A DNA stretch of 64,000 nt from NCBI GenBank assembly GCA_037349105.1, contig JAYJMM010000009.1, positions 1,054,001 through 1,118,000 on the forward strand, in the 5' to 3' direction. Both the position numbers and the translations under genes were made by a program. Numbering within the stretch: position 1 is the first letter of the stretch; each line of letters opens with the position of its first letter. Below are positions 21,801 to 33,700 of the stretch, piece after piece. Origin of the DNA: Limnomonas spitsbergensis (Eukaryota > Chlorophyta > Chlorophyceae > Chlamydomonadales). The notes beneath the pieces were generated by a model that did no database searches, was not told the origin of the DNA, and worked only from the letters and a program-made list of their open reading frames with translations.

Positions 21801-24186
21801 CTGTATTGTACTGTTCTGGGGTGAGGGGTGAGGGTTTTATGGTTTAAGGCTGTATTGTGCTGGGGTAAGGGGTTAGGTTTGTAGGGTTTAAGACTGTATT
21901 GTGCTGGGGTGAGGGGTGAGGGTTTTAGAGTTGAAGGCTGTATTGTACTGGGGTAAGGGGGGATGGTTTGAGGGTTTAAGGCTGTATTGTGCTGGGGTAA
22001 GGGGTGAGGGTTTTAGAGTTGAAGGCTGTATTATACTGTTCTGGGGTGAGGGGTGAGGGTTTTATGGTTTAAGGCTGTATTGTGCTGGGGTAAGGGTTAG
22101 GGTTGTAGGGTTTAAGACTGTATTGTGCTGGGGTAAGGGGCGAGGTTTTTAGGGCTTAAGGCTGTATTGTACTGGGGCAAGGGGGGATGGTTTGAGGGTT
22201 TAAGGCTGTATTGTATTGGGGTAAGGGGTGAGGGTTTTAGGGTTTACGACAGTACTGTGCTGGGGTTGGGGTTGGGGGGTAGGGTTTAAGGCTGTACTGT
22301 TCTGGGGTTATGGTTCCGGTTTGGTTTATGGGTGGGGGGTATGCCTACTGGTTAAGGTTTTTGGCAGGGTTGACGATGGAGAATTACATCTTTGCAAGTG
22401 CTGTTTAGGGTTTAAGGCTCAGGGTTTTAGGAGGGCATGTCTGTTGGTACAGCTGGTTTAGGGTCTAACAGGGTACACCATTGAGAATTGCATCTCTGCA
22501 GGTATTCTGTAGGGTTTAGGGTCAGGGCTTAGGGGGCCATGTCCGCAGTACAGCTGGTGTTTGGGGTTATATGTTTGTAATTGCTTATTTGCAGGTTTGT
22601 TTAGGGTTAAGGGGTAAGGTTCTAGGGTTTGGGGTAAGGGGTTTACATTTTAGGGGTAAGGGCTTGGAGGTGCATGTGTACATATTGCACATGGCTCGTG
22701 CCTGTCTTGATGGCACTGCAATGGCTGAAGGGCAGGTGCTTTAAGGAAGCTCTCGAGAAGGTGCTCATAACAGCCCTGACCTCATCTCCCCTGCCTTTCA
22801 CCCTGTTATTGCCAGTGCCCTGATGGTGCTGCAGCTGCTCGAGGGCTGGCACTTTGAAGAAGCTGTCGAAAAGGTGCTCATAACAGCCCTAACCTCACCC
22901 CCCTGCCTTTCACCCTTCTCTTGTCAGTGCCCTGATGGTGCTACAGCTGCAGGATGGCAAGCGCTTTGAGGAAGCTGCCGAGAAGGTGTTCATAACAGCC
23001 CTGACCTCACCCCCCCTGCCTTTCACCCTTCTCTTGCCAGTACCGTACCCTGATGGCGCTGCAATGGCTCGAGGGCAAGCGCTTTGAAGAAGCTGCCAAG
23101 AAGGTGTTCATAACAGCCCTAACCTCACCCCCCCTGCCTTTCACCCTTCTCTTGTCAGTGCCCTGATGGCGCTACAGCTGCTGGATGGCAAGCGCTTTGA
23201 AGAAGCTGTCGAAAAGGTGTGCTCTGCGTTCCTGCCCACTGTCGCTGTCGGCTCCGTATTCTGGCCGGCTGCTAACATCGCAAGTGAGTCCAATGGGTCT
23301 CTGGAAGATCTGGTAGACCTGTTAGATCTAGCAGATCTGGTAGACCCGGTAGATCTGGTGGTCCTGGAAGATCTGGTAGACCCGGAAGATCTGGTAGGCC
23401 TGGAACATCTGGAAGACCCAGTAGATCTGGTAGACCCGATAGATCTAGCATATTCGGTGGATCTGTTGATTTCATCCTTCATGATGATGATGCCAAGCTG
23501 CCGCGATCTGGGTAGGTGGCTTTTCAGGGTCCTAAAACTTTATACCTTGGTGCCTTATGTTGCTCGTAGACGTCGTGTAAATGCCGTCAAGCTATGTTGC
23601 TCTGCTACAGTTTAGGGCTCAGAGTCATAAACCTGTTGTTTAGGGTTAAGGGTTTAGAGTCATAATGCTCATAAACCTGTTGTTTAGGGTTAAGGGTTTA
23701 GAGTCATAATGCTCATAAACCTGTTGTTTAGGGTTAAGGGTTAAGAGTCATAATGGTCATAAACCTGTTGTTTAGGGTTTAGGGTTCAGATGCATCGACA
23801 TGTTTAGGGTGTAGGGTTAAAAGTCATGAACCTGTTAAGGGTTTAGGGTTAAGAGTCATGAACCTGTTGTTTAGGTTACTGGTATAGGGTAAATGGTTTA
23901 GAGTCTATATATGGCTGTTGTTTGCTGAAATGCATGTTTGTTCTGTCAAAAGCTTCCGCGTTATGTTTGGTTTCAGGTTTCAGGGTCACAACCTTGTTGC
24001 AGTGCCCGAGAGTTTGTGTGCCCCCGACCTCACTGCCCGCTCGCTTTCGCAGACTTCATGTTGGTGCCGTCAAGCGGTCGCGTTCTGTACGTCAATGGTG
24101 CCGGGCTGATTTGGAACGCGTACCTGAGCCTGGTTAATAGCGACAGCGAAGAGCCGCCGCCGCTAACTATAACAAAAGAGATGTAG
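18843..24186 (+). CDS. MPV17: Mpv17/PMP22 family membrane protein, 188 aa
   Basis: Small four-helix membrane protein of the peroxisome, inner mitochondrial or chloroplast membrane, linked in other eukaryotes to channel activity and organelle DNA or redox maintenance. Exons: 18843-18927, 20200-20366, 21323-21378, 23159-23283, 24053-24186. Phases match at all four introns and the total of 567 nt (188 aa) is normal for the family. Motifs: SAGDVICQKIQ (27-37), WRRTANFAIVGL then HGPFMYYGYRWLDS (about 45-73), FWPAANIANFMLVPSSGRVL (137-156), and the C-terminal WNAYLSLV. The usual DQ after helix 2 reads GQ here. The frame upstream of the ATG stays open back to 18639 through a CAG-repeat tract but contains no other ATG, so 18843 is the simplest start; a spliced leader upstream is possible. 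The gene converges on mnmA, 568 bp away. Four introns carry copies of adjacent exon ends. Confidence 0.92.
18928..19375 (+). repeat. MPV17 intron 1: two copies of exon 1's 3' end plus a CCCACCTTC array
   Basis: Segments near 18990-19050 and 19090-19140 repeat the donor region (GCGGGTGAGG followed by CCATTTTTT..AGAAATGCTGTTG). From 19165 a 12-bp CCCACCCACCTT array runs to 19355. Confidence 0.75.
19560..20190 (+). repeat. Four copies of MPV17 exon 2's 5' end in CCCT arrays
   Basis: Copies near 19570, 19750, 19940 and 20075 carry the acceptor region and (C/G)AATGTGATCT..AGATCCAGGA-type exon start, separated by CCTCCCTCCCTT runs. They lie upstream of the real exon at 20200. Most end in TGA soon after the duplicated part. 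Confidence 0.85.
20425..20690 (+). repeat. Three copies of MPV17 exon 2's 3' end and donor
   Basis: A ~106-bp unit begins AAGGGCCCTCCCAGCTTGAG, then GGGTGAGC donor and telomere-like GGTTAGGGGTTGAAGGG. It lies downstream of the exon ending at 20366. Confidence 0.85.
21379..22310 (+). repeat. ~50-bp array derived from MPV17 exon 3's donor side
   Basis: About 16 units like TACTGTTCTGGGGTGAGGGG then GTTTTAGGGTTTAAGGCTGT start immediately after the exon 3 donor (CAG|GTACTGTTCTGGGG). One copy of exon 3's acceptor (CCTTGTCCGCAGGGC) also lies near 21150, upstream of exon 3. Confidence 0.8.
22690..23157 (+). repeat. Four copies of MPV17 exon 4's 5' end
   Basis: A ~116-bp unit (near 22690, 22808, 22924, 23040) contains TGCCAGTGCCCTGATGGTGC, GAGGGC..GCTTTGA(A/G)GAAGCT and AAGGTG..CATAACAGCCCT. 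Each repeats the acceptor and first ~62 nt of the exon at 23159. Confidence 0.88.
23300..23465 (+). repeat. 15-bp GATCTGGTAGACCCG minisatellite
   Basis: About ten imperfect units in MPV17 intron 4, immediately after exon 4. Open frames here on both strands are repeat artefacts. Confidence 0.75.
23605..23900 (+). repeat. Telomere-like ~45-bp array in MPV17 intron 4
   Basis: Five to six units of AGAGTCATAATGCTCATAAA then CCTGTTGTTTAGGGTTAAGG. Confidence 0.7.
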
Positions 24187-24227
24187 GGGCGGTCTGCTTG
24201 GCCGTTTGTTTATTTTAGTGGTGTATA

Positions 24228-24330
24228 CCCGATGGGCCCTGATGGACGCTTGGGGCTTGTAGGGGATGAGCAAGCTCAATTCCAGCTACCATGCACAGCG
24301 AGGACCTTGGTGCAGCCATGTCGCCCATGG
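24228..24330 (+). repeat. Dispersed repeat family B, copy 2
   Basis: Matches 9255-9365 through GGGCCCTG, GCTCAATTCCAGCTACCATG and GGACCTTGGTGCAGCCATG; the last 20 bp are duplicated here. Confidence 0.6.
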
Positions 24331-24419
24331 TGCAGCCATGTCGCCCACACATCAACATGGGCGTTCTGCATGGCACAACGGGTATGCCCCGTTTTACAAT
24401 TAACATGCCTTTTCCGGGT

Positions 24420-24557
24420 GGTGTTTTCCTTCTCATTTGTTTAGTCGGTTCCTTTCCTTTCTCCCCTAGCCTTTTGTCTCTTTTGCTCCCGACCAGACTG
24501 TCGGGCGCCCTTACGGCCGAGCCTTTTCAGCATGGCTCAGAGGTGTAACGTCATTTC
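24420..24557 (+). repeat. Dispersed repeat family A, copy 2
   Basis: Carries GTCGGGCGCCCTTACGGCCG then AGCCTTTTCAGCATGGCTC and AGAGGTGTAACGTCATTT; the upstream T/C-rich part also matches the 25.4 kb copy. Confidence 0.6.
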
Positions 24558-24754
24558 CTGAACATGACCGAGCATTTCGAACTGATAATACCTTGCTTTA
24601 AAAACATGACAACAACGTCCACATTCACAGCACGTTGACGTGACCTACACGGCCCCTACGCACGGCCCGTGCTGAAAAAAACACTTATCAGGGGCATCAC
24701 ATCCCATGCCCCACTTGGTACCCAAAACACCGTACGAGTGTATGCACCCTTGAA

Positions 24755-27700
24755 TCACGTGGACGTGATTTTCGCAGATCCAAGGCATGCCCCGTCCTGA
24801 TAGAAGACAGCGTACTGCCCCTCAGCCAACCCTTGGTCGTTGCCATCCAGCACTACATGTGCCTCAACCGCTGCCTCAGGCTGCCCGGAGTGTACTGCAT
24901 GTACGGCATGTACTTCCATGTGTACATCTACCTCCTGACCCGCAGGATGTACGACCATCTGTCCCGCCAAAGGTGTGGCGGGCCAGCTAGCGTGCGGCGC
25001 GGGGGTGGCTGCTGTTGATGGTATGATGTGGATGCTTTTGCAGCTGTAGATGGCAGCCCCGTGACGAACCTGCAGGGTTAAGGGTTTAGGGTTTAAGGTT
25101 TCGATGGCAGGCCCGTGACGAAACTGCAGGGTTAAGGGTTTAGGGTTAAAGGTTTAGATGGCAGGCCTGTGCCGAACCTGCAGGGTTAAGGGTTTAGATG
25201 GCAGCACCGTGCCGAACCTGCAGAGTTTAGGGTTAAGATGGCAGCACTGTGCCGAACCTGCAGGGTTGAGGGTTTATGTTTTAAGGTTTAGGGTTCAGAG
25301 TTTAGATGGCAGCCCCGTGACGAACCTGCAGACAGTGTGTCAATGACGTTACACCTCTGGGCCATGCACAAGCTCGACCGCACGGGCGCCCAACTTTTCA
25401 GATGGGAGAAAAGAAAACTAAAAGGAATGAGGGAACACAAAATAAAGGAACAAAATGAGAGGCCGGGAAGGCAAACAAGTCCTACGGCATCTGAGCTCCT
25501 CTAGCAACTAGCCCCCAACGAAGTATACAACAGCATCCACAAAGCAAGTGCATCCCAGGGTTTATGGTTCAGTGATTCAGGTCTAGAGTTTATGGCGCAG
25601 GAAGTCATGTCTGGGGTTTATGGTTCAGTGATTCAGCTCCAGGGTTTGTGGTGCAGGATGTAAGGTCCAGGATTTATGGTTCAGGGTGTAGCGCTCAGGT
25701 TACGGGCAGGGATAGCTCCCTTGTTTTCTGCAGCCCATTCGCAACGTCCAAATAAATATACTGCCCTCTGCATGTTGGCTTGCAGTATTAACCATGGGTT
25801 TCAAATACCTCACAATTTGAAAAATTGTTTTTCAAGATTTCAAAATTCCCATTTGATAAATCCGAACCTTGCAGTACACCGGCTTGTCCAGATCCGGCCT
25901 CAGATCCGAAACCCAGTTAATGGGAGCCGTCCGGAAGCTGTCCCGCCTTGCCTGGTCCTCCGCGTAGTACTGCTTGGAGGCGTACACGATGTTCAGGTCC
26001 CGGTCCTTGCGCACAACATACCTGAAAGGGGGAGGGCAGGTAAGGAGGCGGGGCGCGGGGAGGTAAGGAGGCGGGGAGCAGAGGCGGGGAGCAGGGAGGT
26101 ACAAGATGTGGGGATGAAATCAGGGGAAAGGCATGCATGATGTTCGGGTCCCGGTCCTTGCGCACAACACACCTGGAAGGGTGGGAAGGTAAGAAATTAG
26201 GTGCGCAGGTGGGAGGTGGCATGTGGGCAGGTAAGGAGGTGGGAGGTGAGGCAGGAAAGGAGGCGGGATGTGGGGGAGTGTGGGCGTGGGGAGCGTGGGT
26301 GAGAGCGGGGAAGGAGGTGGGGGGGATAAGGAGGTGGGATGTGGGCATGTGAGGGAGGGAGGGAGGGGGGGGGGGATAAGGAGGTGGGATGTGGGGAGCG
26401 GGGAGGTAAGAGTGAGGGATGAAAGGACGGAATTGGGGACGAGAGCGGGGGAGGTGCAACATGATGTTCAGGTCCCGGTCCTTGCGCACAACGTACCTGA
26501 AAGGAGGGCAGGTAGGGAGGAGTGGAGCGGGGAGGTAAGGAGGCGGGAGCGGGCAGCGGGGAGGTAAGGAGGTGGGGAGGTAAGGAGGCGGGGAGGTAAG
26601 GAGGCGGGGAGGTAAGGAGGCGTGGAGCGGGGAGCGGGGAGGTAAGGAGGCGGGGAGGTAAGGAGGCGGGGAGGTAAGGAGGCGGGGAGGTAAGGAGACG
26701 GGGAGCGGGGAGCGTGGAGGTAAGGAGGCGGGGAGGTAAGGAGGCGGGGAGCGGGGAGCGGGAAGTAAGGATATGGGATCACTAGCATGTGTGGATGGAA
26801 ATATGGAATAGGATGAAACCCAACCTACACCCTCAAAACCCTCTACCTTTCATTTCGAACCCCACCACTCACCAAGGTCCTCCCGGAAGCCTAAACCCTA
26901 TACCATAACCCTAAACCCTAACCCTACACCTAACCCCTGAACCCACCAAGGGCCTCCCGGCAGTTTAATCCCGCTTCGCTGCCCAACGGTGTAGAACCAG
27001 TAGCCGAGGTGGTCGCCGATTACTTCGCCGGTCTCCGCCTCCACCAGCAGGCCCGCCCACACACCCAGGTGCTCACGGACAAACTCATGAAACTTGACCT
27101 GCGGGGGGGGGGTCATGTGGTGTGGTTAGGCTTGAATGTGATGTACATTTGGTGTGTAATTGGTGTTAATGAGGTGTGGTATTATGTGAGTGCCTGTCTC
27201 CGCCTCCACCAGCAGGCCCGCCCACACGTCGAAGTGCTCACGAACAAACTCGTGACACTTGACCTGGGGGGTGCAGCATGCGGTGTAGATTAGGCATGCA
27301 TGTGGTATCATTTGGTGTGAATGTGGTGTATCTCTGGTGTGAATTAGGTGTGAATGGCAGTCCTTGCCTCGACCAACAAGCCTGGCCACACACTGAAGTG
27401 CTGACGTAGACACCCGTGACACTTGAGCTTGGGGTGCGGCATGCGGTGTGGATTTGGTGTGGATTTGGTGTGGATTTGGTGTGGATTTGGTATGAGTGTC
27501 CTATCGTTGGGTGCGAACGTGGAACAGTTGTGGTGACCAAACCAGGAACGGCCGACGACTGGTGCCCAAGGCGTTTGGCCGGCCACAATCTTGGTCTCAA
27601 ATCCTTAACCCATCCCAAATCCTACCTTTCCCAGGAAGCAGAACCCTCAACATTAAAACCTGGCCCCTAAACCCAGCCCACATCCTTCCTGTCCCATGAT

Positions 27701-30700
27701 GCAGAACCCACAACCCTGACCCCTAAAACCAGCCCAAATCCTACCTTCCCTATAAGGGTGATGCTTCTGAAGCATTACCCTTAACCCCGAAACCCTTAAC
27801 CCAGCCCAAATCCTACCTTTCCCAGGAAGCATATGCCCTGGCTGTCCTTCCTGTTCTTGTTTGCCAGGTCCGCCGCTGCCGCCAGCTGTCGGACCTGCAA
27901 GCAATACGACAAGCAGTTGCTTTTGAAAACAGAAAGCCAACCGTTCAGGTTCTCCAACATCTATTAGGAATGAAACAAGGGCTTGCCATATTCATGGATG
28001 GGTTTAGGGTTGAGGGCTGTGGGTTGAGCGTTGAGGGTCCAGGGTTGAGGAAACAGACAACACTGCTCAACGATGATATGTGGAGCGGTGCTTCGTTGAG
28101 GTGCTAGCGCCAATGCAACAAATCTCAAACACAGCCTCCACGCAGTAGTCCAGGTTTGAATTCGAATACGACATTTCAATTCAAATTCGATTTCCAGTGT
28201 TCGTGCGGCGAGCTGGCCGGTGGCCTTCACAACAAGGCAAGACTTCGCCAGCGGCCTTTAAGGTAACGGCGCAAACGTGGCTTCGGCCAAGGCTGCGCTG
28301 TTTCCTTAAATCTCTAACGCCCCTCACGGGGCGTAGCTTTCTTTTATTTCTTTTGCCAGTGGCCCTATCAGATACAACACACCATCGCAGCCTCTGCCAC
28401 GCCGTAGCTGAATTGTAGCTGAAAGACTGTGACGCACGTGCCACACCGTAGCTGAATTGTAGCTGAAGATCAGTGTGACTCACCTGTGGCTTGGTCAGCG
28501 GGCCTAGAGGGAACATCGCCCTGGCCAGCTGTCGGGGGCTTAGGTGTGCCAGGAAGTAGGTCTGGTCCTTCACAACATCCGGCGTAAGTACCAGCCTGGC
28601 GGGGATCAACTGCTGCAGCTGTAGCGGCTGTTGCAGATATTGCAGGTGGGGTGTGGAGGAGCCCTGTTGCAGCTGCTGTGGGGATGGAGAGCACTCTTGC
28701 AGGGCGGCCTGCTCCAGCTGTTGCGCCTGTTGCGAGGACGATTGCCTCTGGTGCAGCTGTTGCAGCTGTTGCGGGGAGGCCTGCTGCAGATGTTGCAGCT
28801 GCTGCAGGGTGGTCTGTTCCAGCTGTTGCAGCTGTTGCTGCTGCCATTGCTGCTCGTCTCGGATTACACGCGCATAGTGACCAGAAGCAATGCGGTCGAA
28901 CTGCTCGCTGTGATTCAGGTCGAGATAATCGTAGAAGGCACCTGGGTGGGAGCAGGGGCGGGAGGCGTGAGAGGCGAGAATGAGGCGTGAGGGGTGTGAA
29001 TAATGTGAGGACTGCCAGCTGGCACAGTGGCAAGAGTGGAGAAGCAACAGGGATGCAATCAAACTGATTCAGGTCGAGATAATCGTAGAAGGCACCTGGG
29101 TGGGAGCAGGGGCGGGAGGCGTGAGAGGCGAGAATGAGGCGTGAGGGGTGTGAATAATGTGAGGACTGCCAGCTGGCACAGTGGCAAGAGTGGAGAAGCA
29201 ACAGGGATGCAATCAAACTGTTTGCCGTGATCTAGGTCCAGAGATTCATGGAAGACACCTTGATGGGAGCAGGGATGGGAAGTGTGAGAGGTGGGAATCA
29301 GGTGTGGATTGCCAGCTGGCAGAGGCGGGGCATGCACCCCTCGCGAACATCAGTTACCAGTGGCACAGAGCATTTACTTCCCCATTTACCACAGCTATTG
29401 TTCGTGCATTTGATCCACACTTGATCCACACTTGATCTACACATTATGTACACTTGATCTACACTTGATCTACACTTGATGTACGCTTCATAGACACCTC
29501 ATCTACACTTGATCCACACTTCATCTACATTTCATCCACACTTCATCTACACTGTCGTCCTCTCACCAAATTTGACCCTCGAGTTGCAGAGCATATCGGG
29601 GTTGGGCGTGCGTCCCTCGCGGATCTCCGATACCGAGTGGGACACGACCCTTTGCCAGTAGGCATCTGTCATGGGCACCATCTCCAGCTCCACGTTGAGG
29701 CCTGCACAGACCTGCGGCACAAAGGGCGGAGGTGGGGAGGGGGAGGTGACACACCTGACACACCTGACAGATAATGAAGGGTGGGGGGGAGGGGGGGGGG
29801 GAAGGTGACGCAACTGACTTACAAACAATGAAGGGTAGGGGGTAGGGGGGCATGCCTCTCTAATACATATTATATTCCGAATGCTCGGGTCACCAGTAGG
29901 CATCTGTCATGGGCACCACCTCCAGCTCCACGTTGAGGCCTGCGGCAATAAGGGTGTGTGTGGGGAGGGGATGCGCCTGACAGGCACTGAACAGGCGTAT
30001 GAGTGGGGGCAGGCCTTTCGAATAAACAGAGGGAGATATTTGGACATGCCGCTCTGTGCAAAATAATAAGAACATGATATGCCCTGAGGCGTGGATTAAG
30101 TAAGCCACACATTCGGCCGTAGCACTAGGTGAACTACCGTGCATTAGTAGGCATCTGTCATGGGCACCACCTCCATCTCCACGTTGAGGCCCACATAGAC
30201 CTGCAGCACAACGTGCGGCGGCGGGGGGGAGGGGACACGCCTGACACACCTGACAGGCATTTAACAGGGGGGGGGAGGGGGGCATGACTGGCAGGCATGG
30301 GATGTGGGGGGGAGGGGCATGTCTCTCCAAGTCTATTTTTTTTGCAGTTCCACCCGCTGTCTGTAAGTGTCTGTCATGGACACCACTTCCAGCTCCACGC
30401 TGAGGCTGGCACAGACCTGCAGCGATGGGTGGTTGGATGGGGTGCAGACCTCTCAAACACTCAAACAGACCTCTCAAAAGAAGGCTTCTAGTGGTAGTGG
30501 ATCCCCAGGATTCCCCACGCCTTCCACACATATAATTTGCGTACTCACTACCCCACACCTTCCTCACACTTTCCCTACACCTACCGCACAGCCTCACACC
30601 TAAATGTCTGTGCTCTCAACCCCACATCTTCCACACAATTTCACCACACCTTCCTCACGCCCTATGTGCGGGCTATCAACCCCACACCTTCACACCTTCA

Positions 30701-33700
30701 CACTTTCATATCTTAACAACTTCTTTGAACACTGTACAATCCCACCCCTGCCTCACCATTCCTTACACCTTCTTCACACCTCCCCGCAACTTCCTCACAC
30801 TTCATTTTCGCAATCTACATCCCCTCATCTTCCCCACACATTGTTTGCGTACTCTAGATCCTCATGCCTCCCTAGTCCCTACACCTTTTCCACACCTTTG
30901 CATATTCTTGATCCTCACAACCCCCCACACCTTCCCCGCACCTTCTTTGCGTACTCCAGATCCTCCTCCCAGGGGCAAGCATCCCAAAAGTTACGAAAGT
31001 CCTCCTGCTCCAAGAGTGTAGGGTTTAAGTTTTAGGGCAAGCTTTCAATTTGTAGGGTGAGAGTTCAGGGTTAAAGGTGAGGGTTTTGGGTGAAGGTTCT
31101 GGGTTTATGTTGAGGGTTCAGGGTGAGGGTTTAGGGTTCAAAACAACGCATCTAAACGCCTCATTGGAAACTGAAAGAGATGTCATCCACCCTTCTTGAA
31201 ATTTGATGATGCGAACATAGGCATAACAAACAGAGACGGCGAGGTCAAGAAGAAAAGAAAAGGCAGGCCTTGCGCCGAAAGTGTGATGTCACGTGTCCTC
31301 CCTCCGGCCCAGGCCAGGCCTGATGTGACGTGTCCCTCCAACACAGGCATTGCGCCAAAAGTGTGATGTCACGTATCCCTACAACACAGGCCATGCGTCA
31401 AATGTGTGATGTGGCTACTGGCCAGGCCTGATGCGGCATTCACCTCTACGCGCCTGGCCTCAAGGACTCAGTTGACCCTAAACCTTATACCCTAAACTAA
31501 GCCTCGAGGACTCAGTTGACCCTAAACCCTTAACCCTATAAGTGACGGAACCGCCTCCTCTAAGCCCTAAAGGCCTTTCAAACAAAACTGAGGCATATGG
31601 GCTTCTGACGACGTTGACCTCCACCTGCCTGGCCTCCATGACTCAGTTGACCCTACAAGCGCCAGAGCCACGTCCTCCTCCAAGCCCTGGAAGCCCTCTC
31701 AAAAAACTGAGGCATATGGGCTACTGACGACGGTTGTAAATAAGAGATTGTACCTTTCTTGGGGAAATACAACGCAGAGCGAAGCCATATTCGGACACAC
31801 ACAATGGGGGGGGAACGTGTTGTTGCTTTACAACAGCCGTTTCCATTTACCTGGCCCCTTTTAAATGGTGGAGGTGTAACGGAGACCCACAGATGAGGCT
31901 GCAAAATAACCATGTACAAAACTCGCCTGGAACCAGATCTGAAACTCGCTTGTAACCAGATCTAGAACTCGCCTGGAACCAGATCTGAAACTCACTTGGA
32001 ACGAGATCTGAAGCACGCCTGGAACCAGATCTGATACTCGCCTGGGACCAGATCTGAAATTCACCTGGGCCAGATATAAAACTTGCCGAGCACTAGATCT
32101 CGAACTCGCCTGGAACCAGATCTGCAGGTAGAAGGCGGTACATCGGTGCCCTGCCGCCACCAGCAGCCGGAGCGCCAAGCTGCTATCTACACCACCACTC
32201 AGGAGCACCGCCACACGCAGCACCGGCCCGTCCACCTCGCACCTGTGTGGATTAAGGGGTTGAGGGTGATGGCCTTATTGGGGGGGAGAGGAGGAGGGTA
32301 CATGGTTGAGGGGGAGGAAAATTCATGGAGGAGGTCTCACGGAGAAGTTCAACGCCACCACTCAGGAGCACCGCCACACGCAGCACCGGCCCGCCCACTT
32401 TGCACCTGGGTGTGTGGGGGGGGAGTCAGGTGGGTGAGGGTGCGGGGCTTTAGGTGGGTGGGTGGGGTTAGGGGGTTTAGGGTGATGGGTCTAGAGGGGT
32501 TGAGGAGGTTAAATGGAGGAGGTGGAGGAAGTTTCACGGAGATAATCTACACCACCACGCAGGAGCACCGCGACACGCAGCATCAGCCCGCCCACCTCGC
32601 ACCTGGGTGTGCATGGGGAGGAAGGGGGTGAGGGTGATGGGTGGGGCCTGCGGCCTTGTGGTCCGGATCAGCATTACCCTGCTCACTGTAGGGACCCTCG
32701 GCTACAATTAAGCTACACCAGGGCCTGCAGCTGTGTGTCCCTGGAGCAGCACCGCCCTTCTCACTGCAGGGACCCTCAGCTACAATTCAGCTACACTACG
32801 GCCTGCAGCAATGTGTCCCTAGAGCAGCACCGCCCTTCTCACTGCAGGGACCCTCAGCTACAATTCAGCTACACCACGGCCTGCAGCTGTGTGTCCCTGG
32901 AGCAGCACCGCCCTTCTCACTGCAGGGACCCTCAGCTACAATTCAGCTACACCAGGGCCTGCAGCTGTGTGTCCCTGGAGCAGCACCGCCCTTCTCACTG
33001 CAGGGACCCTCAGCTACAATTCAGCTACACCACGGCCTGCAGCTGTGTGTCCCTGGAGCAGCACCGCCCTTCTCACTGTAGGGACCCTTGGCTACAATTC
33101 AGCTACACCACGGCCTGCAGCTGTGTGTCCCTGGAGCAGCACCGCCCTTCTCACTGCAGGGACCTTCAGCTACAATTCAGCTACACCACGTCCGAGTGGG
33201 CTGGAGCAACAAGACCTGCTGCTTGGATCTTGCACCTAAGGCCAGCCAAGGTTTGGTCCCGGTCCCGGTCCCAGGGGTGGCGCCCCAAATAATGAAAAAT
33301 CAAGGCTGATGGGCACCATAAGATTTTCCAGATTTAAAAAAATGCCGAATGCCCTTGGGGGGGGGCACTTTTTGCTCAGGCGCGTGGTAAAGAAAGTACT
33401 GACCCCGACATCAGTAGAGGGTGGCTGCCCCAGTGCTCTGGCGTTGGGAAGTCTGTTGGAGCACCCGCCACATCCGCCTCCGGAGCAGGGATGGTCCGGG
33501 TTCCCATCGGGAGCGGGGTGCTGGTCAGGGGAATGATCCTTGTACTTGTTCCGCTGCCTCCGGAGCTGTTGCTGCTGTTGCCGATGTTGCTGCTGTTGCT
33601 GCTGCTGCTGCTGTTGCTGCGGTTGTTGCTGTTGCTGTTGTTCCTGATGTCGCTGCTGATATCGCTGCTTCTAATGCTGATGACCGTTTCTTTGCCGCTG

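Larger units (their letters stand above)
24187..24754. other. Convergent 3' region between MPV17 and mnmA
   Basis: Holds family B (24228-24330) and family A (24420-24557) copies, both in plus orientation. A TGTAA at 24543 lies inside the family A copy. No gene seen. Confidence 0.55.

Noticed and set aside
28631..28990. Plus-strand Leu/Cys/Ala-rich proteins
   Set aside because: Antisense of the CAG-rich polyglutamine segment of mnmA exon 5, which is supported by conserved flanks and splice phases.
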